This document shows, one piece after another, positions 46,885 through 57,303 of a stretch of DNA of 64,000 nucleotides. The notes under the pieces were generated by a model. It did not search any database. It was not told where the DNA came from and saw only the letters and a program-made list of their open reading frames with translations. Made by a program: the position numbers and the translations under genes. Position 1 is the stretch's first letter, and every line of letters begins with the position of its first letter. Source of the DNA: Acanthamoeba sp. SK_2022b (Eukaryota > Discosea > Longamoebia > Acanthamoebidae); contig JANDJZ010000036.1 in the NCBI GenBank assembly GCA_027943245.1, positions 1 to 64,000 of the forward strand, given 5' to 3'.

Positions 46885-49800
46885 CTACTTGTTGCGAAGG
46901 TGGGGCCACTGGTCCGGGTTGGTGATGTCGAAGTATGCGGGGCCCAGCTTGCCCTGCAGGGGCGGCTTCTGGTCGTAGAGGCAGCCCACTCCTGCGGGGA
47001 ACACAACCAAAGACAAGGTGAGTCGATCAACGCCTCGTGATCGAACCGGAGGAACGCAACGAACCAAGAAGAGAACGGATGATAGACGTGAGGGTGATGA
47101 GCCCGACCACCTTGTTCTTCCTTCCCTCAACGACCCACACTCTACACGTTTTCGAAAGCGAATGAGGAGATAATAAATTGTGAGTTGGGTAGACAATTCA
47201 TTCCAGACGTGGAGGGACAGGGATCCGACCTGTGGGCTTTTCGGCTGACGATGAGGTCGAGGAGCTCGCGGAAGGTGATGGACGACCGGCAAGTAACCGC
47301 CTCATCCCAGCCCTTTGCTGAGGCCTGCGTAAGACAGGGTTAGACGTTCTAACCCAGCGCTGGAGCCATGTCGGGCAGTAGTTGAGGTTGTACCTTGTGC
47401 ACTTCGGACATGTACTGGCCAATCGGGAGGTAGAAGTCGGCGCTGTTAAACTTGGTCAAGCCCCTAAAGCACCGCGAGGATATCTCGGCTACGAAGTGCC
47501 GCTTCTCGTCGATCACTGCCGCTGCTTGCGCCTAGGAGGGAGGCACGAAACAACCGGGTATCGGTGACAAAGTCGCAGACTTACACCTCTCGCTGCCTCT
47601 CGCCCTTGAGAGCGCCAGCTGGCTGTGGTGTGTACCTGGTGGATGCACAGGGAGACAAACGACTCGCCGGCTTTCACTGTTTCTCTCACAAAAGGAATCC
47701 TGCGATATAATGGAGTGCAGTTGTGTGAGCACGATTGACAAGCAAGAGGCACATTAAAGAATACATACTTGGAGACAATGACGTTGAGATCTACGATCTG
47801 CGCCTTGCCCAGGTTTACACCCGCACTGTTGAGGTACTCGTCGACAAAGGCCAAGAGCGACGATTGGCTGCATGCGCGAGCAGTCAGGTGGGCGGGCGAG
47901 AGTCAGCTCAAGTTTGGCGTGTGCTGTCAGAATGCAAGACCAGCGTCTGAAGAATGGGTTACCTGACGACCCACGAGATCATGTCCTCGTGGTCGAGCAC
48001 GCACGCTGACGGTCGACCGAGCGAGAACACCTGCAGCAGCGCAAACACGGAATCGGCCGCGCGCACCATCGTGAACTGATTGCGGCCGCTCGCACCTACA
48101 CCGCGCGCGTGCGGGCTCATCGGTGAGTCGCATTCATCTAACAAATCTGAGCTGTCGCCCGGGGCACGTACCGATCATAGCAGAAACAGGCTTGGTGAAC
48201 GGGTCCTTATCGTAGTTGGAGCGGAGGACCTCCTGCAAGAAGCTGGGCCTCTCGCTGATAAGAATGAACGCCACTGCGCTCACAGCCACAAAGGCACATA
48301 CACACAGAAAGCGAGCTCAGTGCCTGCCCAGTTTGATTGGACAGTCTACAACATCACAATCAGGCGTACTCAGATCCGAGGAGTCGATCGTGCCCACCGT
48401 GCGCCCCTCCTCGTCGTAGACGGGGGCCGACGAGATGCCATGCCTCTCCATAAAGTCGTAGGCCTGTTGCGATCACAGTGAACACACGGCGTCGGACAGG
48501 TGGGCGGGGCTTAAGAAAGGAGTGTCACACGCACTTGCGGGATGTTGAGGCCGCCAGACATGGCGATGACCTTCCGGCTCTGGCTGTTTGCGAGCGTCTC
48601 CACCTTCATGTTCTAGATAGAGTCGCAGCAGCATCCATGATCCAATGCGTGAGGTGTGTACCGAGCGAATCGAGAAAGGCTTGGGTCTGTGAACGTTACC
48701 TTGAGGAAGGAGAGCAACTTGTCGAGCTCGCCCTGGATCTCCTTGTTGGCTAGCACCGACTCCGGCTTCTTGGAGTGCAGCGAGAACATCATGCTGCGTC
48801 GCTTCGACGCCATCCATCCGGAGCCCACCTTCTTCGGCGCCGCCGCTTGGTATCTGACGAAATCATGACGATGACGAACACAATGACGATGCATGGCAGC
48901 GTCAGTGCTCCGCCGTCATGGAGCGCCGCGTTCATTCGAGGACACAGGCTGCACGTGCACGTACTTCCTGAGATTTTCCATCTGCTCCCTGATCTTCTCC
49001 TTGTCGTTCTTCATGCTCTGTTCGATCTCGTCTTTGAGCTCCTCTTCCTCAGTTTTCTCGCTCGCCGTGCCGGCTTCACCATCCTCCTCGTACTCCTGCT
49101 GCTGCGCCTCCTCGGCGTGCCATTTGGGGCTGCCCGCGTCTCCTCGTGAGGCCTTGCCGCGCCGCATGAGCCTCTCCGACTCCTCCTCGTTCTCCCGGTC
49201 CCAGTCTTCCTCCTCGACATCCTCCATGATCTCCTCCATGTTCGCGTTGGCCAGTCGCTGGCTGACCTCGTCCACGACGCCCAGCGCTGGAGACATGACC
49301 CCATCGTCGTCGTACTCGCGCTCGAGCGCGACTCTCTGGGCCTTCTCCTCTAACCGCTGTTCGTAGCGCTCCCTGGACCAGGCCTTATTGTGCTCCTCAA
49401 CCCACTGCCTGCGCTGTTCGATGGCCGCCTGCTCCTCGCCCTGCTCTGGCCCCACCACCGTGGGGTTGCCGAAAGACAGCGCGCTCGTCGTTTGCGCCTC
49501 GGAGGTCTCCCGCACTCCGGCATCCTCCACGCCGGCCGGTATGGTCATGGCGCTTCGCTGGCTTCCGTCGTGAATGCTCTTAAGCAGGTCGTCCATCTGC
49601 TTACGTCGCCGCTCCACCTCCGACACCAAGGCCCAGTCCGCTTCGCTCATCTGCTGCGTTGGCTGCACGCTGGCGCTGCTCTTCTCCTCCGGGCCGGGCG
49701 AGGCCGGCGTCTGGCGGGCGAAGCGCTCCACCAGCGGCGACTGGCGTTGGTCTGGGCCTCGCCCGGGCACGCCGAGGAAGCGGGTGCCTGCTGGCGCAGG

Positions 49801-50181
49801 AGTGTCGACGTTGTCGCCCGTGCTCGGCTGGATGGGCATCTCCTGCGGAAGCGGCGGCAGCGGTTTGCGCATGGGGACCTTGGGGCTGCGCGGAGGCTTG
49901 CTGGCGTGGCCCTCCATGACCCGCTGCAGCACGCGCGCGTATGAGGGGTCCGACGCGGTCGTGCCGCTACCGTAGGATGAGGAGGAAGAGGACGAAGAGA
50001 GGGAAGACACTGTTGCGGGTTCTGCCGCTCCCCAGCCAGAGGATGTTTCTGTTACGACCGAGTCGTAAGCCTCCTGTTGGCTTGGGTCGCCCCACCCACC
50101 GTACCTAGGGCCGTACGCACAAAACAAGTCAGCCCAAGGAAGGACCCGACTAGGCGAGCGGCGGGCGTACCTGGCGCTCAT
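46885..50181 (-). CDS. CBS-domain protein with two CBS pairs and disordered N-terminus
   Basis: ATG at 50181 starts a four-codon exon (MSAR) spliced at GTACGCC to YGGWGDPSQQEAYDSVV. The next exon codes about 390 residues of Ser/Pro/Glu-rich sequence with a Pro patch (RKPLPPLPQEMPIQPSTGDN) and a coiled end (MKNDKEKIREQMENLRKYVH). Small exons then encode CBS repeats: IAMSGGLNIPQ|AYDFMERHGISSAPVYDEEG, RTVGTIDSSDL; FILISERPSFLQEVLRSNYD; ADSVFALLQVFSLGRPSACV, LDHEDMISWVVR; SLLAFVDEYLNSAGVNLGKA; RHFVAEISSRCFRGLTKFNS; and VWVVEGRKNKVVGLITLTSI ending GPAYFDITNPDQWPHLRNK. CBS pairs bind adenine nucleotides. The HR.WVVE..NKVVGLITL pattern recalls AMPK-gamma-type CBS proteins, but no kinase-binding region is seen. 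An untranslated 5' exon ending near 50390 is suggested by a CAG|GTACGCCC donor. Confidence 0.8.
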
Positions 50182-50861
50182 GGTCGATGTTTGTTCAGTA
50201 AGTGCTTTAGGGATACTCTATCTAGAAATTAGTGGTGTGCTAAAGGAGATGATCCTGCTCCTGCAGAAGCGCGCAGCAACACGTCAACAGGCGTTTCTGC
50301 ACGAAGGCACTCTTGTTCTTCAGAACTGATGCCCCAGGACAGCTCAACGGCACATAACCCCCCCCCCCCACAGGAAGGCTCAGGGCGTACCTGGTCTCGG
50401 GCTTAGTTTGTTGGTGGGTGAAAACGCACACGCAATGGTATAAAGAGGCTCAACAAACGACACCTGATGTTGGTCTGTCCGAACGAGGCTGAGGGGATAG
50501 AGAACAGACGGTATGAAGTTCACGTAATGAGAGAAGGACCCGGCCCAGGCCACACACCGCAAACAATCGCACCAACGCGCGCGTTTGACGCCCAAGCAAG
50601 TGGAAGGAGCCCGTACCACCTCAAAGAAAGCTGAGGGAGAAGGGGCGGAGAAGAGGTCGGGTGCGGGCGTGGCTGTTCTCGAATGAGATGAGGCGAGCGA
50701 TTGGGTCGCGCCAACCGCGAGCACATCGCCAGCTCACCTCAAATGGCGGCGAGAATTCGCCATCCAGCCTTCCGCAGAACCTCTCGGCACACTGTAGGCA
50801 TAGCTCAGATTTCACAACATTTCTTTGTGTTTTTCTAGCGCTGGCTTGATTGATTGGGGAG
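50182..50861. other. Divergent promoter/5' UTR region
   Basis: Between the CBS gene (minus) and the RRM-STEEP1 gene (plus). On the minus strand, ACCAG|GTACGCC near 50390 and CTGCAG|GAGCAGG near 50265 look like a spliced 5' UTR intron of the CBS gene, containing a C12 run on the plus strand (50358-50369). No separate coding gene is supported. Confidence 0.4.
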
Positions 50862-52310
50862 ATGGCAACCCACACCCCGCCCAATTCGACGTTATACGTC
50901 AAGAATCTGCCTCGCGAGGTGCCCCTCCACGAGATAGAGCTGCTCTTTGGCAAGGAGCGTAGGTGCGAGTTCCCGAAATCAATAGGAGTCCTTGCTGTCT
51001 GCGCTACTTGGTGTCGGTGTCCGCTTTGCTCGCGACTCCGCCACACTAGACCACCAGTGTGACGCTTCTTCTTGTATGTGCAGATTCAGCGGCTTCGTGC
51101 GGCTGCGCAAGATTCGAGGCACGATGGCGTTCGTCGACTATCAGAACATCGACAACGCCACCAGGTATGTTCCTCCGCAACTGCGTGCCGGCAACACAAC
51201 ACGTGAGTATTGGTTCACGTCTGCTTGCTCGTGCCCAGAGCGCTCGACAACATGAATGGCTATCGCTTCGAACACCTGCCACAACACCCGGGTCTACGTA
51301 TGTTGGACGTCATCGTGCTCCTGTTGACCTTGCTTTTTAAAGGTGACTCATGGTCAGCTTCTCCGGCAGTGGTGGACTACGACAAGGACGACACGGACAA
51401 CAAGGTCGCGCGCTACACCATCAAGAGGAAACGAGAAGAGGCAACCTCACCCATCCCCTACATTTCCAACGTTCTCTTGTCTTGATCCCAACGGTCATAG
51501 GCTTACGCTCTTTCATTCGTCTTCTCCTTCGCGACGCTCATCCGCTTCGCGTTAGGGCACCATCTTCTCTGTTCTGTCGTGTGCACGCCCGTTTCTTGGG
51601 ATCAAACGACCATTCTGGGATGCCGCTGCCTTGCACGTCGCTCGCGCCGACGAATGCTCGACCGGGGCGTGACTGCATGCCGTCGAGCAGGAAGTGAAGA
51701 ATCAATACAAGTGCACGTGCAGGATTTGCGGGACGGTGTGCATCAAGCTCAACGTAGCACTATCATCTCTGCCAAAGAGGAAGACCGACGGTAACCATAG
51801 CGTGCTTCGTTCATTACGGTGGCCTCTCTTCTGAACTCTTAGTGCTGCATGACGCCAGGTGCACACTGTCTGATGCTTGCCAAGCACACATGTTTGGTGG
51901 ACGTGGGCAAGGGAGAGCAAAAGGTCATCAAGCGCGAGGGTGGTGCCGAGCGTCAGTGGCGCCTTACCTGCCTGGGTACATGCGCGCACGCAATGCGTGG
52001 TCGGCTTCTCCCTGTACTTGGGCTAATGATCTTTCACTTGACGACATCGTGTGCCTCTGAAGGGTGTGATCTGATGGTCGGCTACCAGTCCGTCCCCTGG
52101 ACCGAACAGAACGTTAAAGTGGTGTACCTCCTTTCGGATGCCTTGATCGAAGAGTCGCCCGACGGAGCGGTCTCGGCGCCATCCGACTCAGCCAACGACA
52201 CCCCGACAGACGTGCCAGAGGCCAAGAAGCGGAAAGAGGAGGACTCCCCCGACACGGGCGACAAGAACACAGCAGTGCCAGAAGCGCCCAACAGCAATCC
52301 CGCCCAATGA
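50862..52310 (+). CDS. RRM-STEEP1 (CXorf56) fusion protein
   Basis: ATG at 50862. An RRM: TLYVKNLPREVPLHEIELLF (RNP2 LYVKNL), RFSGFVRLRKIRGTMAFVDY (RNP1 RGTMAFVDY), NIDNATRALDNMNGYRFEHL, then VDYDKDDTDNKVARYTIKRK. The frame continues across ISN|EVKNQYKCTCRICGTVC, IKLNVALSSLPKRKTDG, into LAKHTCLVDVGKGEQKVIKR, EGGAERQWRLTCLGCDLMVG, YQSVPWTEQNVKVVYLLSDA: the STEEP1/CXorf56 family, with its CxxC pairs (CRIC and CLGC), the LP.RK.D motif and the GG.ERQ.R motif. A Glu/Lys tail ends at 52310. In humans STEEP1 promotes ER exit of STING; plant and protist orthologues are mostly uncharacterised. All joins work in phase, so one protein is likely. The RRM suggests an RNA-linked role, which is inference. 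Confidence 0.8.
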
Positions 52311-52463
52311 AACACCCCCCTTTTCTCTTCCCCAGCAGTGGCCAAGAGCAGACGGCCAAAAGGAGTCGTTTCTTTTTTTTTAATGAAGCTTGTTTGGCCA
52401 GAGGCAATGTGCCTCGTAACTCAAAAGGAAAGGGCTTGCTAGCGAGCTCTCTACGATGTTTGT

Positions 52464-53337
52464 TTACCTGAGCTTGTTCTTGATGGGGCGGCCGAGGTCG
52501 TCCTTGAGCTGCTTCTCCGTGCGGTACTGGGAGGCGGTACCGCTGACCTCGAGAGTGCTGAGCTTGTTCTCGAGGAGCGTGAGGGTGTGGCTCATGTGGG
52601 CGAAGCGGTACAGCATGAAGAAGAGGAAGACTACGGGTGGGTGGGTGGGTGGGTCAGCGGTCGATCCCAACAGACACGCGTCCATGTGAACACATTGAGA
52701 GGGGACGTACTGGTAGTGCCGCAAAGGTAGGCGTTGCGCTCAGCCTTGTAGAAGGCGAGGTAAGCGTCCTTGTTAATGGTGTAGCCAGAGGCGCCCTGTG
52801 GGGTAGCATGATTTGGAGTGAGATGCTAACCCTCTCACTCAGCACAGCAATGAAATGTTAGTCGGGGTGACACGTACGGGAACCTGGGCGTTGCCAGAGC
52901 CATAGACGGAAGTGGCATCGTAGAGCATGTACATGTGCCTCAGGGCGTCCAAGAAGAAGCCACCGATGATGAACTGTGCAGAGGAATAGGTAAGAAAATG
53001 CCACCGGCTAGGAAGAAGACTTGCGCAGGAGCAGTTGTACCATGATGGTCTTGGTGACGAGGCGGAAGCGAGGATACTCGTTCCAGAGCTTGGCAAGCCG
53101 GTTCATGAAGTTCCTGCGGAAATGGAGAGGGCCGGGCACGACGATGATGGTGCACATGATGATCTCGGCCATGAAGATAAGGAAAACGATAGACCACTGG
53201 TTCATGTTCTCGGCCAAGAAGGACCCGAACGAGTACTGTGTGCTCTCATCGGCGGCCGCTTCGATGTGGATATGCTGCTCGGGCGGTATCGCGCCCGCTT
53301 GCGTCGTGTAGAACTGGGGAGGGACTGTTGCTGCCAT
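52464..53337 (-). CDS. BAP31-like ER membrane protein
   Basis: ATG at 53337 (MAATVPPQFYTTQAGAIPPE). TM1: SIVFLIFMAEIIMCTIIVVP, followed by LHFRRNFMNRLAKLWNEYPR. TM2: MFIIGGFFLDALRHMYMLYD after a splice ATG|GTACAAC. Then a short insert (GSGNAQVP), LAFYKAERNAYLCGTT, and TM3: VFLFFMLYRFAHMSHTLTLL. The C-terminal ELENKLSTLEVSG.. helix ends LGRPIKNKLR at 52464. The order of three TMs, the polar YKAERNAYL motif before the last TM and the short coiled tail match BAP29/BAP31, which export and quality-control membrane proteins in the ER. Length (about 225) is near the family norm but lacks the long caspase-cleaved tail. It is divergently arranged with the PARP gene. Confidence 0.82.
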
Positions 53338-53931
53338 TTTGATAGTGGTGGAGGTGCTGGTGAAGGTGTTAGTTGCGTTGAAGATAAGAGAGCGCGTGAC
53401 CTTGGGTATAAAAGGCCAGGGCCAGCGCGCTCTCCGCCGTGAGCTGCCCGGCAAGCCATAGGAAGGGATCAATTCAGTTGCAAACGGAAAGTGAACGAAA
53501 ATTGTTGTTCTCAAGAGGAACGCCAGCTACCAATCATCGGAAACAGGCGGACACCAGATTCACAAGAATTTCAGATATCACACGGTTGATATGCGAATTA
53601 TGCATAATTCGCATATCAATGGCTATTGAACTCCGTTTTTAGTGAAAGAGACTGATTCGAGGTAGTACAATTATTGCCTAGAAGACGTGCGACCAACAGG
53701 AAGGGGTCCGCAGTTTTATTCACGCTTTATCTCCCGGCCAGACCAAACGTTCAAGTTCGTTTCCGCTGCCAGCCTACCCATAAACAACACGTACGGAGGC
53801 CCCTTGTCTTTAAAAGATTTATATAGATCGTGATAATCAGCGGTAACCGTAAACCTCTTCCTTGATATCAATTATAATCCCTCCCCTGCTCATAACCTGG
53901 ACTGACATTTACGCTGTTACAGCCAAGCAAA
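53338..53931. promoter_or_regulatory. Divergent intergenic region with 34-bp palindrome and TATA-like box
   Basis: Lies between the BAP31-like (minus) and PARP (plus) starts. It contains a perfect 34-bp palindrome (53586-53619), an AT-rich stretch at 53810-53900, and GTATAAAAGG at 53407-53416 in plus orientation, about 515 nt before the PARP start. Which promoter uses which element is not decided. Confidence 0.45.
53586..53619. repeat. 34-bp perfect palindrome in a promoter region
   Basis: The half-site TTGATATGCGAATTATG is followed immediately by its exact reverse complement, with no spacer. The match ends abruptly at both edges. It can form a cruciform or a 17-bp hairpin, or be a double binding site. 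Confidence 0.95.
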
Positions 53932-56105
53932 ATGTCGGAAATCGATCCGGAAAGCATGAAGGTTGATGAGCTCAAGGCCGAGCTTAAGGAGCGAGGCCTC
54001 CCCACCTCCGGCAGGAAGGTTAGCCTTGCACTTTGACTCCAATCAAACCTTTCTCTTGATGGCGAGTTATTTTTAATTAATATTTATTATTTAACGCAAC
54101 GCTGTAGGCCGACCTGGTGAAGAGGCTACAGAAGGCTCTCGACGCCGACGACGATGACTCTGACGACGGTGTCGTAGTGGAGAAGAACAAGAAGGCCGCT
54201 GTCGGCAAGCGCAAGGCGCCCTCCAAGAGGGGCAAGGCCAAGGAAGAGTCGGTCTCTGAGGACGAGGATGACGAGGAAGAAGAGGAGTCCGAGTCCGAAG
54301 AAGACGCCCCGCCCGCCAAAAAGGCCAAGACTGGTACGGCCTCTTTTTCTTTATTTCTACAAATAAAAAAACAAACAAAAATAAAAAATGGTATTGGAAT
54401 TGGCCAATTCCAATACCATTTTAATGCATATTTTAATTCTTAATTGTTTTTCTTTTCTTTTCAGGCAAGGCCAAGGTAGACGACGTGTGCCCGATCTCAA
54501 GCTCGGCTACAGTGCACGAGGACTACGATTGCATGCTCAACCAGACCAACATCCAGCACAACAACAACAAGTTCTACGTTCTGCAGCTGTTGTCCAAGGG
54601 CAGCAGCTATTACGTGTGGACCAGATGGGGCCGCGTGGGCGAGCGTGGCCAGTTCAAGAACATGGGCCCCATGGACATCAATCGCGCCATCAAGGACTTT
54701 GAGAAGAAGTTCAAGGACAAGACCGGCAACGACTGGAACTCGCGCGCCAACTTCAAGGCCAAGAGCGGCAAGTACACGGTAAGTGTTTTCGTTCAATTGA
54801 AATTGAAATTCGGTGTCGGCGGACGACTCACTTCCTCTGCCCCGCTTCCCCCTGTCAGCTGATCGAGATGGACTACGACGATGACGATGCCGAGCAGCTG
54901 GAGGCGGCGCTCAAGAAGACCGTCAAGAACAAGCAGGGCCAGACGATAGCGCCGAGCGCGCTGCCGGCCCCCACGCAGAACCTGATGAAGCTCATCTTCA
55001 ACCACGACATGTTCCAGGAGGCCATGCAGAACTTCAACATCGACACCCAGAAGATGCCCCTCGGCAAAATCAGCAAGACCCAGATCCAGCGCGGTTACGA
55101 CGTCCTCGAGGACATCGAAGCCGTCATCCGGGGCAACAGCAAGCAGAGCCTCGCCGACTTGTGGTCGACCTTCTACACGGTCATTCCGCACTCGTTCGGT
55201 CGTCAGCGTCCCCCTGTGTGCGCCTGCCCTCCCCCCAACTTTCTCCCTCTGCGTGGGCCTCCCATCGATGCCTCCACAAATCCACCTCTCTCACACTCAC
55301 TCTCGCTTGATACAGGCTGCGCGATCTGGAGAGCGTGCAGCAGAAGAAGGACATGCTGAACGTGCTGAACGATATCGAAATCGCCCAGCAGCTCACGAAG
55401 GAGAAGGAGGAGGCTGAGGCGAGCCAGGAGGAGCAGGCGGCGCTGCCCAACCCGCTCGACGCCGACTACAAGATGCTCAACTGCAAGCTCGACCCCGTGG
55501 AGAAGGGCTCCGAGGAGTACACCAAGATCGACACCTACCTCAAGAACACGCGCGGCTACTACAAGATCGATATGCTCGACGTCTTCCGCGTTGACAGGAA
55601 CGGCGAGGGCGACCGCTTCAAGGCGCACGAGGACATCACCCACCGCAAGCTCCTGTGGCACGGCACCAACGTGGCCGTCGTCGTCGCCATTCTCTCCACG
55701 GGTCTCCGCATCATGCCTCACAGTGGTGGTCGCGTGGGTCGTGGTATCTACTTCGCGTCGGAGAACGAGAAGTCGGCCGGCTACGTCGGCCGCGCCGGCA
55801 ACATCGGCATCATGTTCCTCAACGAGGTGTGCCTCGGCAAGGAGCACACCATCACCCGCGACGACTCCTCCCTGCGCCAGGCGCCTGCCGGCTACGACTC
55901 AGTCGTCGCCAGGGGCCACCACGAGCCCGACCCGGCCGAGGACACCACGCTCGAGTTCGATGGCAAGACGTGCATCGTGCCCCAGGGCAAGCCCATCACC
56001 ATGCCCGAATACCAGAGCTCGTCCTTCGCCCACTCTGAGTACCTCGTCTACAAGGAATCCCAGTGCCGCATCCGCTACCTCCTCAAGCTCCGCTTCAACA
56101 ACTGA
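53932..56105 (+). CDS. PARP3-like poly/mono-ADP-ribosyltransferase with N-terminal SAP domain
   Basis: ATG 53932. Residues 1-45 form a SAP domain (MKVDELKAELKERGLPTSGR, spliced to ADLVKRLQKAL). An acidic/basic linker follows, then the WGR domain (NNNKFYVLQLLSKGSSYYVW, TRWGRVGERGQ), the PARP regulatory helices (PTQNLMKLIFNHDMFQEAMQ, LGKISKTQIQRGYDVLEDIE) and the catalytic domain: RKLLWHGTNVAVVVAILSTG, LRIMPHSGGRVGRGIYFASE and SSFAHSEYLVYKESQCRIRY, which carry the H-Y-E triad. The catalytic part is closest to human PARP3 (MPHSGGRVG, ARGHHEPDP). The splice at CCCCCTGT|GTGCGCC to ACAG|GCTGCGC gives FGRQRPPVLRDLESVQQKKD, as expected. It transfers ADP-ribose to proteins or DNA ends at breaks in the nucleus. 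The SAP domain is a DNA-binding addition seen in plant PARP2, not in human PARP3. Stop at 56105. Confidence 0.93.
54385..54422. repeat. 38-bp perfect palindrome inside a PARP intron
   Basis: The arm AAAATGGTATTGGAATTGG is followed without spacer by its exact reverse complement. It sits in the second PARP intron in an AT-rich island, between the exons ending PAKKAKTG and starting KAKVDDVCPIS. The arms differ from those of the palindrome at 53586. Confidence 0.95.
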
Positions 56106-56260
56106 TGAGAGAGGCGGCCATCACCTCCCGCCAATCCGTTGGGCATTCGCGTTGCCCCACCTCACCTGTACTCGAATGCGAACAATAATAGAACCAAAAA
56201 GTGTAACAACATGCTTCTCCGAGACGCTCGTTGGAGGGCACAGAGCTGCGCAAGTTTGTG

Positions 56261-57092
56261 TCATGTAGCCGATGGGGGAGAAGAGGAGGGAGAAGATGCG
56301 AGTCGCAGGCGCTGTGGTCGGGCCAGGTGTGGGGTGCGGCTGGGCGTCTTGAAGGCGGAACCCGGGGCGCCGTTGGCTGTTCGGTTAAGCGTGGGTCGCT
56401 TCGGCGTGCGCGTGGGCGTCCTGATGGCCAACGGCGTCGGCTTAGGGTTGAAGATGGTGGCTCGTGGCGTGGACGACTTGGGATCTGTGCGCACGAGACC
56501 AGTTCAACCTCACGCAGCACCAGCAACCACGAAAAAGAAAAGGTGAGACGCGCGGCACCTGGAAGACGTTGTCGTGCTTCTTGAGCAGCGGGCTCCGGGC
56601 GGGCGGCCATCTTGTCTGCCAGCCTCTGCGCGCCGCTCTGTGATGAGCGAGATCACATACTCACAAAGGGAGAGGTTGCCGTACCTTGTTTCTACGGTGG
56701 ATGTCGAACAGGGAGGGGTCGATGTCGGTGAAGATTTCAGATGAGAGGGGGTCGTGGAGTTGCAGAGGGGGCGCAAAGAGTCGTCGGCTGTGTTGCGGCG
56801 GAGTGAGCCCTACAGTCTGCTGCTGGTGAGCCCGTTTGAGAGGAGTCGCTCCATTGTTCTGATTTTCATCATTAGCGTCTCCGTAACGTGCTCGTTTGGC
56901 CGATCGTGAAGCATCTAGTTTATCATCCTCGAAACTGCCATCGGCCCTCCGGCGCATGGCTCGGAGGGGTGTACAGTTCTGTGCTGGCGTGGGCAGGCGC
57001 ATGGGCGAAGCCAGTAGAGAGGGCTTCGGCGTCACCAATACCCTAACGGGGGGCTGCGCCAGTGCGCTTCTCGTGGGCGTGGAAGGCTCCAT
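56261..57092 (-). CDS. Small basic protein rich in TP/SP sites, CDK-substrate-like
   Basis: ATG at 57092 (MEPSTPTRSALAQPPVRVLV). Exon 1 has many TP/SP sites with nearby basic residues (STPTR, VTPKPSL, ASPMR, PTPAQ, ATPLKR, LTPPQ), then LHDPLSSEIFTDIDPSLFDI. A middle exon reads ARSPLLKKHDNVF, and the last exon has DPKSSTPRATIFNPKPTPLA, IRTPTRTPKRPTLNRT and KTPSRTPH before the stop at 56261. The density of [S/T]P-x-K/R is typical of cell-cycle-kinase targets. No domain is recognised; about 225 residues, largely disordered. The middle-exon frame is the least certain part. It converges with the PARP gene (stops 155 nt apart) and diverges from the dCTP deaminase gene 211 nt away. Confidence 0.6.
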
Positions 57093-57303
57093 TATTCTTC
57101 AACTTTCACTTCACGCATGAACACCTGAACCACCAGCGCGTTGTGTTTGCGTTTTGGCGCGAAGCAAACGGTAGTCCCGGAAACTAAAGGAAATCATTTT
57201 TTCCTCGCATCTCTGTGCTGTTATCTCCTGCCAACGCAGCCGACGCAACGACCTCAACACAGCGAGCTCGACTCAAATCGACATCCTTCAACTAGCATTA
57301 AGA

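Noticed and set aside
53400..53420. GTATAAAAGG as the TATA box of the BAP31-like gene
   Set aside because: It is oriented for plus-strand transcription, away from that minus-strand gene. It could still serve an unseen plus-strand transcript.
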